A stretch of DNA of 64,000 nt. Source: Chelativorans alearensis. GTDB taxonomy: Bacteria > Pseudomonadota > Alphaproteobacteria > Rhizobiales > Rhizobiaceae. The notes below the pieces were generated by a model. It did not search any database. It was not told the DNA's origin and was given only the letters and a program-made list of their open reading frames with translations. Below, piece by piece: positions 26,934 through 35,558 of the stretch. The translations under genes were made by a program, and so were the position numbers. Positions within the stretch are counted from its first letter, which is position 1. Every line of letters starts with the position of its first letter. Where the stretch lies: NCBI RefSeq assembly GCF_010993735.1, contig NZ_WQNI01000018.1, positions 26,584-90,583 on the forward strand, read 5' to 3'.

Positions 26934-28376
26934 ATGCTCGACATAAGATGGATTCGCGAGAACCCCGAAGCCCTCGTGCTCGCGCTCAAAAAGCGCGGTC
27001 AGGCGGAGGCCGAGGCGCGCTCTACGGTCGAGAAGGTGATCGCCGCCGACGAGGCCCGCCGCACGCACCTCACGAAGCTGCAGGAAGCCCAGGAACGCCG
27101 CAACGCCGCCTCCAAGGAGATCGGCAAGGCAATGGGCACGGGCGATCAGGCGCTGGCCGAGAAGCTGAAGGCCGAGGTGGCGGAGCTGAAAAGTTTCGTG
27201 CAGGACGGCGAGGCGAAGGAGCGCGAGCTTGACGCAAGCCTGCGCGATCAACTCGCCAGCATCCCCAACGTGCCGCTCGACGACGTGCCGGAGGGCGCGG
27301 ACGAGAGCGACAATGTCGAAGTGCGCCGCGTCGGAGACCCGAAGCGCGCCAATTCCTCGAAGGAGCACTTCGAGCTAGGCGAAGCGCTGGGGATGATGGA
27401 TTTCGAGCGCGCCGCGAAGCTCTCGGGGTCGCGTTTCACCATCCTTTCGGGTGGGCTCGCCCGCCTCGAACGCGCCCTCGGCCAGTTCATGCTCGACCTG
27501 CACACGACCGAACACGGCTACACGGAGGTGCAGCCGCCGCTTTTGGTGCGCGATGAGGCGATGTTTGGGACCGGGCAGTTACCGAAGTTTAAGGAAGATC
27601 TCTTTCCAACGCCTGCGGGCACGTGGCCGGAGAAATACCTATATGAGGCGATCAAGGGGACTCTCGATGCCTTTGACTCAGCACAGACAATTGATCTGGA
27701 GCGTGTGAAGCGAGCCACGTCTAGTAGCTGGTCTCATGCGCTTCGTGATCTAAGGAACACAAGGCGCTGGATGATCCCCACCGCCGAAGTCCCCCTCACC
27801 AACCTCGTCCGCGAGGAAATCCTCGACGCCGAAAAACTCCCTCTCCGCTACACCGCGCTCACCCCCTGCTTCCGTTCCGAGGCCGGCTCGGCGGGCAAGG
27901 ATACGCGCGGCATGCTGCGCCAGCATCAGTTCTACAAGGTGGAGCTTGTGTCGATCACCGACGCCGAATCCTCACTCCAGGAGCACGAGCGCATGACCGA
28001 ATGCGCCGAGACGGTGCTGAAGAAGCTCGGCCTTCCCTTCCGCACCGTCGTCTTGTGCACCGGCGACATGGGCTTCGGCGCTCAGAAGACCTATGACATC
28101 GAAGTCTGGCTGCCCGGCCAGAACGCCTACCGCGAAATCTCCTCCTGCTCGGTCTGCGGCGATTTTCAAGCGCGCCGCATGAACGCGCGCTATCGTGCGG
28201 CCGGCGGGAAGCAGACGCAGTTCGTCCACACGCTTAACGGCTCGGGCGTGGCGACGGGCCGCGCCCTCATCGCCGTCATGGAAAATTACCAGAACGAGGA
28301 CGGTAGCATTAGCATTCCTGAAATCCTCCAGCCCTATATGGGAGGGATGACACGGATCGAGGCTGTGAGAGGCTAG
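26934..28376 (+). CDS. serS: Seryl-tRNA synthetase with an extra internal segment
   Basis: Class II synthetase charging tRNA-Ser. From ATG 26934 ([12 protein letters not shown]) it has 480 residues, about 50 more than the usual 425-430. The N-terminal tRNA-binding coiled coil is normal (about 1-110). Motif 1 ([16 protein letters not shown]), motif 2 ([20 protein letters not shown]) and motif 3 ([19 protein letters not shown]) are intact. Between EDLF (ending residue 224) and [12 protein letters not shown] (from 279) lie 54 residues where rhizobial SerS, as I recall, has about seven. The DNA of the insertion has atypical codons and lower G+C. A 296-bp gap upstream (26638-26933) shows nothing I can name. 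Confidence 0.93.
   Translation: MLDIRWIRENPEALVLALKKRGQAEAEARSTVEKVIAADEARRTHLTKLQEAQERRNAASKEIGKAMGTGDQALAEKLKAEVAELKSFVQDGEAKERELDASLRDQLASIPNVPLDDVPEGADESDNVEVRRVGDPKRANSSKEHFELGEALGMMDFERAAKLSGSRFTILSGGLARLERALGQFMLDLHTTEHGYTEVQPPLLVRDEAMFGTGQLPKFKEDLFPTPAGTWPEKYLYEAIKGTLDAFDSAQTIDLERVKRATSSSWSHALRDLRNTRRWMIPTAEVPLTNLVREEILDAEKLPLRYTALTPCFRSEAGSAGKDTRGMLRQHQFYKVELVSITDAESSLQEHERMTECAETVLKKLGLPFRTVVLCTGDMGFGAQKTYDIEVWLPGQNAYREISSCSVCGDFQARRMNARYRAAGGKQTQFVHTLNGSGVATGRALIAVMENYQNEDGSISIPEILQPYMGGMTRIEAVRG
27606..27767 (+). other. In-frame insertion of atypical composition within serS
   Basis: Encodes residues 225-278 of SerS (begins [18 protein letters not shown], ends LRDLRNTRR). By my count G+C is about 50% over 27631-27760. 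Codons rare in the neighbours cluster here: CTA twice, ACA, AGT, TCA, TCT, CGA, ATT; a TTA occurs just upstream at 27579. No stop, frameshift or terminal repeat is seen. Confidence 0.8.
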
Positions 28377-28378
28377 CG

Positions 28379-29137
28379 TTGCGCATTCTTCTGACGAACG
28401 ACGACGGCATCCACGCCGAAGGGCTCCAAGTGCTGGAGCGCATCGCCCGCACGCTGTCGGACGACGTGTGGGTGGTGGCGCCGGAGACGGACCAGTCGGG
28501 CTTCGCGCATTCGCTGTCGCTGTCCGAACCGCTCCGGATACGCAAGATCGACGACCGGCACTATGCGCTGCGCGGCACGCCGACCGATTGCGTCATCATG
28601 GGCGTGCGCAAGGTGATGGATGCCCCGCCGGACCTGATCCTGTCTGGTGTCAACAACGGCACCAATCTCGCCGACGACGTCACCTATTCCGGCACCGTCG
28701 CGGGCGCCATGGAGGGCACGCTGCTCGGCATCCGCGCGATCGCGCTCAGCCAGGCCTACGATTTCGCCGAGGATATCCGCTATATCCCGTGGGACACGAC
28801 CGAGGCCGTTGCGCCGCCGCTCCTGAAGAAGCTGGTCGCCACCGATCTGCCCAAGGGCGTGTTCCTCAACGTCAATTTCCCCAACTGTCCGCCCGAGGAG
28901 GTGAAGGGCACCATCGTCACCTCCCAGGGCAAGCTCGTGCACGGGCTGTGGATCGACGAGCGCAAGGACGGTAGGGGCTTTCCCTATTACTGGCTGCGTT
29001 TCGGCCGCAAGGAGGAGGAAGTGCGCAAGGGAAGCGACCAGGCCGCCGTGCGCGACGGCTATATCTCCGTCACGCCGCTGCATCTCGATCTCACCGCGCA
29101 CGAGGTGCGCGAACGGCTTTCGAAGGCGCTTGCGTGA
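28379..29137 (+). CDS. surE: 5'/3'-nucleotidase SurE
   Basis: Metal-dependent nucleotidase acting on nucleoside monophosphates, linked to stationary-phase survival. 252 residues with the metal-binding [12 protein letters not shown] at the N-terminus, PTDCVIMG, and [20 protein letters not shown]. The start is TTG at 28379, only 2 bp after the serS stop; the protein begins [10 protein letters not shown] as expected, so TTG is well supported. It overlaps pcm by four bases (GTGA). The order serS-surE-pcm-nlpD is conserved in alphaproteobacteria. Confidence 0.96.
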   Translation: MRILLTNDDGIHAEGLQVLERIARTLSDDVWVVAPETDQSGFAHSLSLSEPLRIRKIDDRHYALRGTPTDCVIMGVRKVMDAPPDLILSGVNNGTNLADDVTYSGTVAGAMEGTLLGIRAIALSQAYDFAEDIRYIPWDTTEAVAPPLLKKLVATDLPKGVFLNVNFPNCPPEEVKGTIVTSQGKLVHGLWIDERKDGRGFPYYWLRFGRKEEEVRKGSDQAAVRDGYISVTPLHLDLTAHEVRERLSKALA

Positions 29138-29784
29138 CGGCAATGGACGACGAACGCGAGGGCTTTGCCGCATTCATGCTGCGCTGCCGTCAACGCGGCA
29201 TCGCCTCGAACGCGCTTTTTTCGGCGATGGAGGCGACGCCACGCGCCGGCTTCGTGCCCGCCGAATGGCAGAAATGGACGTGGTCGAACCGCACGGTGCC
29301 CATCGAGTGCGGCGAGACGCTGGAGGCCTGCGACCTGCAGGCGACCGTGATCGACGCGCTGGAACTCCAGCCGGGCGTGCGCGTCCTGGAGATCGGCACG
29401 GGGTCCGGCTATACGGCCGCGGTGATGGCTAAGCTGGCGGAGCGTGTCCTGACCGTCGACCGCTACAAGACGCTGGTCGAACAGGCGCATCTGCGCCACG
29501 AGGCATTCGGCCTCGAAAATATCATCGCTCGTCAGGAGGATGGCCTGAACGGCGTCGCCGACGGTCCCTTCGACCGCATCGTCGTATGGGCCGCCTTCGA
29601 GGAGCCGCCGCGCCGCTTCGTCGATCTTCTGACCAGCGGGGGTATCATGGTGGCGCCCGTCGGCCCGGCCGAGGATGTGCAGGTGATGGCCAGGTTCCAG
29701 AAGATCGGCAGCCGTTTCGAGCGCGCCGACCTCGAACCCGTGCGCCTGCAGCCGCTGATCAAGGGCGTTGCCGAAGCCCTTTAG
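29134..29784 (+). CDS. pcm: Protein-L-isoaspartate O-methyltransferase
   Basis: Repairs isoaspartyl damage in proteins using S-adenosylmethionine. 216 residues; SAM-binding motif [17 protein letters not shown] (about residues 88-103), the family loop [18 protein letters not shown] before it, and [13 protein letters not shown]. The start is GTG at 29134 overlapping the surE stop; an internal ATG at codon 4 is an alternative. Coupled in a surE-pcm unit. Confidence 0.95.
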   Translation: MTAMDDEREGFAAFMLRCRQRGIASNALFSAMEATPRAGFVPAEWQKWTWSNRTVPIECGETLEACDLQATVIDALELQPGVRVLEIGTGSGYTAAVMAKLAERVLTVDRYKTLVEQAHLRHEAFGLENIIARQEDGLNGVADGPFDRIVVWAAFEEPPRRFVDLLTSGGIMVAPVGPAEDVQVMARFQKIGSRFERADLEPVRLQPLIKGVAEAL

Positions 29785-29861
29785 CGGATTAACCGGCCAG
29801 TAACATTAACGCGCTTTAATCATCCCTGTTTCGAGTAACGGGATAAGTGCGGGTAGTATCC

Positions 29862-31109
29862 ATGCGTTTCGGCATCACAGGACAACATCGAAGCACTCTG
29901 GCACGAGGCGCGGCTGTCCTCGTGGTGGGTGGTATCGCCGCCGGCTGCACCTCGGGCGCCGCCAGCCTGAACGACGGCCTCGTCACCAATTCCACCAGCA
30001 GCAACGCTCCGGTCATGGTGGCCCAGGCGGATCAGCCTTACCCCGGCGATGCGCAGTCCGGCCGGCGGCAGCAGCCCCGTTACGGAAGGATCGTCCGCCC
30101 GCAGGTGCCGGTGGGCGGCGCAATGCAGAGCAGCAGCGCGCCGGCAGCACTTCCCAGCCCTTCCTCGCCGGTCTACTCCGCGCCGGCCGCAAGCCAGCCA
30201 ACCGTGTCTTCCCAGCCGTTGCCCCCGCCGGCAAGCGCGCAGAGCTCCGCGCCCGCCGCCGCCAGCCCGCAGCAGGCGCGCGGCGAGCAGCAGCCCGCTC
30301 CCACTCCGCCGCAGCCGGCCAGCCAGGCGGCGGTGCTGCCGCAAGCACCGAAACCGCAGGACAAGAGCCGCGGCCAGACCGGCAACACGTCGCCATTGGC
30401 CGGCGGTGCCTACACGGTGGCCTCCGGCGACACGCTCTACGGCATCTCCCGCAAGACCGGCGCCAGCGTTGAAAGCATCAAGCGGGCCAACGGTCTTTCC
30501 AGCGGCGTCATTCAGATCGGCCAGAAGCTGACCATTCCATCCGCCGGCGCGACGGTGGCAAATGCGGCGCCGGCGAAGCCTGAGCAGCCGAAGGCGGCCG
30601 ATCCGGTCACCACGGCCTCTGCATCCCCAGCCAAGAAAGAGCCGGAGAAATCCCAGGTCTCCACCTACACGCCGCCTACCGACGATAAGGCGGCGAAGGA
30701 GGACGAATCCACCGAAGTTGCCGCGCTGACGCCCGATTCCACCGGCGTCGGCCGCCTGCGCTGGCCGGTACGCGGCCGCGTCGTCTCGAATTTCAGCGGC
30801 GGCAGCAGCGACGGCATCGATATCGCCGTGCCCGAGGGCACCTCCGTGCGGGCGGCGGAAAACGGCGTCGTCATCTATTCCGGCGACGGGCTGAAGGGTT
30901 TTGGCAACACCGTCCTGGTGCGCCACGAGGATGGGTTGGTGACCGTCTACGGCCACGCCTCGGGCCTGAAGGTAAAGCGCGGCGACAACGTCAAGCGCGG
31001 CCAGGAGATCGCGCTCTCGGGCATGAGCGGCGAGGCCGACAGTCCCAAGCTGCATTTCGAGGTGCGCCAGGGCACCAGCCCGGTCGACCCGATGGGCTAT
31101 CTCGAATAG
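29862..31109 (+). CDS. nlpD: NlpD-like LysM/M23 lipoprotein, probably enzymatically inactive
   Basis: Outer envelope lipoprotein that likely activates a cell-wall amidase at division, as NlpD does in E. coli. 415 residues from ATG 29862 (GTG 29847 possible). Lipobox GGIAAGC near residue 30, a long Pro/Ala/Gln-rich linker, a LysM domain (YTVASGDTLYGISRK to KLTIPS, about 183-227), and a C-terminal M23 domain (about 300-412). Two active-site residues are missing: the first His of HxxxD is Ser (SDGID) and the first His of HxH is Lys (KLHFEVR), while the Asp and last His remain. That pattern fits a regulator rather than a hydrolase. It follows surE-pcm. Confidence 0.88.
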   Translation: MRFGITGQHRSTLARGAAVLVVGGIAAGCTSGAASLNDGLVTNSTSSNAPVMVAQADQPYPGDAQSGRRQQPRYGRIVRPQVPVGGAMQSSSAPAALPSPSSPVYSAPAASQPTVSSQPLPPPASAQSSAPAAASPQQARGEQQPAPTPPQPASQAAVLPQAPKPQDKSRGQTGNTSPLAGGAYTVASGDTLYGISRKTGASVESIKRANGLSSGVIQIGQKLTIPSAGATVANAAPAKPEQPKAADPVTTASASPAKKEPEKSQVSTYTPPTDDKAAKEDESTEVAALTPDSTGVGRLRWPVRGRVVSNFSGGSSDGIDIAVPEGTSVRAAENGVVIYSGDGLKGFGNTVLVRHEDGLVTVYGHASGLKVKRGDNVKRGQEIALSGMSGEADSPKLHFEVRQGTSPVDPMGYLE

Positions 31110-31131
31110 GAGGGCGGGGCATGCCGCCCCG

Positions 31132-32010
31132 TCAGTCCTTGAGGTTCCTTCCCAGCCGGCCGGCCAGGTCCTGGATGAATTGCCAGGCGACACGGCCCGA
31201 GCGGCTGCCGCGGGTGGTCGCCCATTCCAGAGCTTCCGCGCGCAGCGCTTCAGCCTCGATCGGCAGCGCGTGGTAATGCGCGTAGCTCTCGATCATGGCG
31301 AGATATTCGTCCTGCGAGCATTTGTGGAAGCCGAGCCACAGGCCGAACCGGTCCGACAGGGATACCTTCTCCTCCACCGCTTCGGACGGGTTGATGGCCG
31401 TCGAGCGCTCGTTCTCGATCATGTCGCGCGGCAGGAGGTGGCGACGGTTCGATGTGGCATAGAGGATGACGTTGTCCGGGCGTCCCTCCACACCGCCCTC
31501 AAGCGCCGCCTTCAGCGATTTGTAAGACGTGTCGTCCCGGTCGAACGACAGGTCGTCGCAGAACAGGATGAAGCGGTGCGCATCCGCCTTCACCAGGGCC
31601 ATGAGCCTGGGCAGGCCTTCGATGTCCTCGCGGTGGATCTCGATAAGCTTCAGGGGGGCGGCACCCTTCTTCCGCGTCCGGTTGACCTCGGCGTGCACCG
31701 CCTTGACCAGCGACGACTTGCCCATGCCGCGCGCACCCCACAGAAGGGCGTTGTTGGCCGGCAGGCCGGCGGCAAAACGCCGCGTGTTGTCGGTGAGGAT
31801 GTCGCGCACCCGGTCGACGCCGTGCATGAGCGACAGGTCGACGCGGTTGACCTTGCCAACCGGCATCAGCGATCCGCTCTCGGCCTGCCAGACGAAGCAG
31901 TCGGCTTCCTCGAAGCGCGGTTCGCTCGTGCGGGCAGGGGCCATGCGGGAGATGACGTCGATCAGCCGGTCCAGCTTCTGGTTCAGCGCTTCGAGGGTCT
32001 TTTCGCTCAT
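31132..32010 (-). CDS. DUF815-family AAA ATPase
   Basis: Predicted P-loop ATPase of unknown role. 292 residues from ATG 32010 (MSEKTLEALNQ); an upstream extension in frame lacks family character. Walker A GARGMGKSSLVKA (about residues 90-102), Walker B FILFCDDLSFD, sensor-like ILYATSNRRHLLPRDM and the DUF815 block LSDRFGLWLGFHKCSQDEYL. It is convergent with nlpD and divergent from yajC, in the position where rhizobia commonly carry it. I know no established function. Confidence 0.92.
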   Translation of the reverse strand: MSEKTLEALNQKLDRLIDVISRMAPARTSEPRFEEADCFVWQAESGSLMPVGKVNRVDLSLMHGVDRVRDILTDNTRRFAAGLPANNALLWGARGMGKSSLVKAVHAEVNRTRKKGAAPLKLIEIHREDIEGLPRLMALVKADAHRFILFCDDLSFDRDDTSYKSLKAALEGGVEGRPDNVILYATSNRRHLLPRDMIENERSTAINPSEAVEEKVSLSDRFGLWLGFHKCSQDEYLAMIESYAHYHALPIEAEALRAEALEWATTRGSRSGRVAWQFIQDLAGRLGRNLKD

Positions 32011-32045
32011 GATCACTCTTCGAGCCGCGGTCGGTTCACATGTCA

Positions 32046-32059
32046 GTACCGTACGGTAC
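32046..32059. promoter_or_regulatory. Perfect 14-bp palindrome between DUF815 gene and yajC
   Basis: GTACCGTACGGTAC is a perfect palindrome, extended by a partial repeat (ACGGTACGG). It lies 36 bp upstream of the DUF815 start and 165 bp upstream of yajC. Its form is like an operator for a TetR-type repressor, but no such gene is nearby. Confidence 0.4.
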
Positions 32060-32223
32060 GGTTCTGTCACAGCCGCCCGTGATTTGCAAGCTTGGCGCCG
32101 CGTGACAGCAAAGCGGGGAGAGCGGCCGCGGACAGTTGCAAACGGGGTGCGAACATCTATATTCCCGCGCGAGCTTGACGGGCGGGCATTTCCGGCCCTT
32201 TCCGCATTTTCTAGGAGTTTTTC

Positions 32224-32565
32224 ATGCTTGTAACACCGGCTTATGCCCAGGCGGGCGCAGGAGCACCCGACATTTTCGTCAGCATCCTGCCGTTCGTGCT
32301 GATTTTCGTGATCATGTATTTCCTTATCATCAGGCCGCAGCGCCAGCAGATGAAGAGGCGCACCGAGATGTTGGCGGCAGTGCGCCGGGGCGACACGGTG
32401 GTCACCGGCGGTGGGCTTGTCGGGAAGGTGACCAAGGTCATCGGCGACAACGAGCTCGAGGTGGATCTGGGCGGCGGCGTCAAGGTGACGGCGGTGCGCG
32501 CCATGCTCGCCGAGGTGCGGGTCAAGGGCGAGCCGGCGGCACCTGAGAAGACCGCCAAGAAATAG
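32224..32565 (+). CDS. yajC: Preprotein translocase subunit YajC
   Basis: Accessory membrane subunit associated with SecDF. 113 residues with one membrane helix (IFVSILPFVLIFVIMYFLII, about residues 18-37), the RPQRQQMKRRTEML motif after it, and GDTVVTGGGLVGKV. Start ATG at 32224 behind AGGAG. 50 bp upstream of secDF; an operon is likely. Confidence 0.97.
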   Translation: MLVTPAYAQAGAGAPDIFVSILPFVLIFVIMYFLIIRPQRQQMKRRTEMLAAVRRGDTVVTGGGLVGKVTKVIGDNELEVDLGGGVKVTAVRAMLAEVRVKGEPAAPEKTAKK

Positions 32566-32615
32566 CCCTATTGCAGGCGGAAGGCCGGGCCTGAGCCCGA
32601 ACGAAAAGAGGCAGC

Positions 32616-35171
32616 ATGTTACATTTCCCGCGCTGGCAGACGTTTCTCATTTGGCTGGCCGTGGCGCTCGGCGTTGCCTACGCTGCCCCGAACATCCTTC
32701 CGCAATCCTACTTCTCCCCGCTGCCGGGCTGGGCGCCCTCGCGGCCCATGACGCTGGGGCTCGACCTGCAGGGCGGCTCGCACATCCTGCTGCAGATCGA
32801 CCGTGGTGAGTTGATCGCCGAGCGTCTGACGAGCACCCGCGACGACGTGCGCCGGCTCCTGCGCGGCGAACGCATCGGCTATACCGGCCTGTCCGCCTCC
32901 GGGCGGGCCGTGCAGGTGCGCGTCCGCGATGCAAGCGAGGTGGAAGCGGCCAGAGAGGCGCTGGACGAGTTGGTGCAGCCCGTCGCCTCCGGCCTGTTCG
33001 GCTCCGGCACGGTCAGCGAATTGACGATGACGGAACCGGAGCCCGGCCTTCTGCGGCTGGAGCTGACGGAGGAGGGGATCAGCTACCGTCTGGCCACTGC
33101 GCTCGAGCAGTCGATCGAAGTGATCGGCCGCCGCGTCAACGAACTGGGCACCACTGAGCCCGTCATTCAGCGCCAGGGCGATGACAGGGTGCTCGTCCAG
33201 GTGCCGGGCCTCGACGACCCCGAGCGCCTCAAGGACATCCTCGGCCAAACGGCCAAGATGACGTTCCAGATGGTGGACCAGTCGGTGCCCGTCCAGGAGG
33301 CGATCCAGGGCAGGCCGCCGGCCGGCACGACGGTGATGTACTCGATGGACGATCCGCCCGTGCCATACCTCATCGAGGACCGCGTCATCGTTTCGGGCGA
33401 GAGCCTCGTCGACGCTCAGGCCACCTTCGACCAGCGCACCAACGAGCCCGTCGTCTCCTTCCGGTTCGACACCAGGGGCGCCACCCGTTTCGGGCAGGCA
33501 ACCCAGGAGAATGTCGGTCGCCTCTTCGCCATCATCCTCGACGGGCAGGTGATCTCGGCACCGCAGATCCGCGAGCCGATCCTTGGCGGCAGCGGCCAGA
33601 TATCCGGCAACTTCACTGTCCAGACCGCCAACGACCTTGCCGTGCTTCTACGCGCCGGCGCATTGCCGGCGACGCTCACCGTGATCGAGGAGCGCACGGT
33701 GGGCCCCGGGCTCGGGCAGGACTCCATCGATGCCGGCAAGATCGCCTCGATCATCGGCGCGGCGCTTGTCGTCGTTTTCATGATCGCCGCCTACGGGCTG
33801 CTCGGCATCTTCGCCGTTGTCGCGCTCGTGGCGAATATCTGCATGATCGTGGCCATCCTCTCCGGCTTGGGCGCGACCCTGACGCTGCCCGGCATTGCCG
33901 GCATCGTGCTGACGATGGGGATGGCGGTCGATTCCAATGTGCTCGTCTTCGAGCGCATACGCGAGGAACGGGCGGCCGGCCGGTCGATCATCCAGGCGGT
34001 GGATTCCGGCTTCTCGAAGGCGCTGGGTACCATCGTGGATGCCAACGTCACCACGCTGATCGCCGCCGTCATCCTTTTTTATCTCGGCACGGGTCCGGTG
34101 CGCGGCTTCGCCGTGACGCTGGCCATCGGTATCGTCACGACCGTTTTCTCCGCCTATACGCTGACGCGCTGGATGGTGGCCGAGTGGGTAAAGCGGCAAA
34201 GGCCCAAGGCGCTGCCGCGCATGCCGCTTCAAGTCGTGCCGACGGAGACGAGCGTCGGCTTCATGTGGCTGCGCCGCCTTACCTTCACGTTGTCGGCGGC
34301 GGCATCCATCGCCGCGCTCGCGCTCTTCGTCACCGTCGACATGAACTACGGCATAGACTTCAAGGGCGGCTCGAGCATCGAGGTTCAGGCGCACGAGGGC
34401 AATGCCGACCTTGCCGATATCCGCAGCCGCCTCTCCGGCCTCAATCTCGGCGAGGTGCAGGTGCAGGAGTTCGGCGACCCGCGCGAGGTGCTGATCCGCG
34501 TCCAGGCGCAGGACAGCGGCGAAAATGCCGAGCAGAGCGTCATCACCAAGGTGAGAAGCGAACTTGAGAGCGACTATACCTTCCGCCGCGTCGAGGTGGT
34601 GGGGCCGACGGTCTCCGGTGAACTTGCACGTGCCGGCACCATCGCCGTTCTGGTGTCGTTGCTGGCGATCCTGATCTACATCTGGCTGCGCTTCGAGTGG
34701 CAGTTCGCCGTGGGCGCGATTTTGGCGACGCTGCACGACGTCATCATGACGATCGGCTTCTTCGTCATCACCGGCATCGAGTTCAACCTCACGAGCATTG
34801 CAGCCATCCTGACAATCGTCGGCTATTCGCTGAACGACACGGTGGTGGTCTATGACCGCGTGCGCGAGAATTTGAGGCGCTTCAAGAAGATGCCTCTGCC
34901 GCAGTTGCTCGACCTGTCGATGAACCAGATGCTGTCGCGCACGCTCATGACCTCCGTGACGACGCTTCTGGCGCTGGTGGCGCTTTATGCCTTCGGTGGC
35001 GAGGTCATCCGCTCCTTCACCGCGGCCATGATCTTCGGCGTCGTCATCGGCACCTACTCGTCGATCTTCATCGCCGGTCCGCTGCTCATTCTGTTCAGGA
35101 TGCGGCCCTCGGTGGCGGAGCCCGGCCCGAAGGAAGAGAAGAGCGTCGACGAGGTGGCGGCAAAGGGATGA
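32616..35171 (+). CDS. secDF: Fused SecD-SecF protein translocase
   Basis: Proton-driven membrane complex that helps pull secreted proteins through SecYEG. 851 residues in one chain: a SecD half (about 1-520; TLGLDLQGGSHILLQID after the first helix, large periplasmic P1 region, then GMAVDSNVLVFERIREE with the conserved Asp-Arg pair), joined to a SecF half (about 545-830; GIDFKGGSSIEVQ, GYSLNDTVVVYDRVREN). Twelve membrane helices are expected. SecD-SecF fusion is frequent in Rhizobiales. The stop overlaps the start of the next gene (ATGA), so all three downstream genes may be one unit with yajC. Confidence 0.97.
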   Translation: MLHFPRWQTFLIWLAVALGVAYAAPNILPQSYFSPLPGWAPSRPMTLGLDLQGGSHILLQIDRGELIAERLTSTRDDVRRLLRGERIGYTGLSASGRAVQVRVRDASEVEAAREALDELVQPVASGLFGSGTVSELTMTEPEPGLLRLELTEEGISYRLATALEQSIEVIGRRVNELGTTEPVIQRQGDDRVLVQVPGLDDPERLKDILGQTAKMTFQMVDQSVPVQEAIQGRPPAGTTVMYSMDDPPVPYLIEDRVIVSGESLVDAQATFDQRTNEPVVSFRFDTRGATRFGQATQENVGRLFAIILDGQVISAPQIREPILGGSGQISGNFTVQTANDLAVLLRAGALPATLTVIEERTVGPGLGQDSIDAGKIASIIGAALVVVFMIAAYGLLGIFAVVALVANICMIVAILSGLGATLTLPGIAGIVLTMGMAVDSNVLVFERIREERAAGRSIIQAVDSGFSKALGTIVDANVTTLIAAVILFYLGTGPVRGFAVTLAIGIVTTVFSAYTLTRWMVAEWVKRQRPKALPRMPLQVVPTETSVGFMWLRRLTFTLSAAASIAALALFVTVDMNYGIDFKGGSSIEVQAHEGNADLADIRSRLSGLNLGEVQVQEFGDPREVLIRVQAQDSGENAEQSVITKVRSELESDYTFRRVEVVGPTVSGELARAGTIAVLVSLLAILIYIWLRFEWQFAVGAILATLHDVIMTIGFFVITGIEFNLTSIAAILTIVGYSLNDTVVVYDRVRENLRRFKKMPLPQLLDLSMNQMLSRTLMTSVTTLLALVALYAFGGEVIRSFTAAMIFGVVIGTYSSIFIAGPLLILFRMRPSVAEPGPKEEKSVDEVAAKG

Positions 35172-35557
35172 GTGGTGGAATGCAGATCCGCGCGGCCCAC
35201 TTTCCAGGCCGCGCCGCGATCGATGCCTATGGCAATGGCGGTTTCCGCTTTGCCGAGATGTCGCATCGCGGCTCGATCCTGTGTCTTCCCTCCGGCATTC
35301 ACGGCTGGTCGGCGGCGGACGCTGCGGCGCTGGGCGAAGAGGATTTCGCCCGGCCGCTGGCGGAGGCCGACGCCATCGAAATCCTGCTGGTGGGAACGGG
35401 CAGGACGCTCCTGTCTCTGCCTCCCGCGCTTCGCTTGAGGCTGAAGGGAGCGGGAATGGCCGTCGAGACCATGGCCACCGGGGCGGCGGTGCGCACCTTC
35501 AACGTGCTTCTGGCGGAAGAGCGCGCGGTCGCCGCGGCACTGATCGCCGTCGATTGA
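35168..35557 (+). CDS. Mth938/NDUFAF3-like protein
   Basis: Small soluble protein of the Mth938 (DUF498) fold. The mitochondrial relative NDUFAF3 assists respiratory complex I assembly; the bacterial role is not established. 129 residues with the family blocks FRFAEMSHRGSILCLPSGIH, EILLVGTGRTL and GAAVRTFNVLLAEERAVAAAL. It overlaps secDF by four bases and is followed after 1 bp by an NDUFAF6-like gene, so tight co-expression with the translocase is likely. Confidence 0.9.
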   Translation: MSGGMQIRAAHFPGRAAIDAYGNGGFRFAEMSHRGSILCLPSGIHGWSAADAAALGEEDFARPLAEADAIEILLVGTGRTLLSLPPALRLRLKGAGMAVETMATGAAVRTFNVLLAEERAVAAALIAVD

Positions 35558-35558
35558 T

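Noticed and set aside
27606..27767. Intein within serS
   Set aside because: The extra segment is about 50 residues, far too short for an intein, and lacks terminal Cys/Ser and His-Asn splicing residues.
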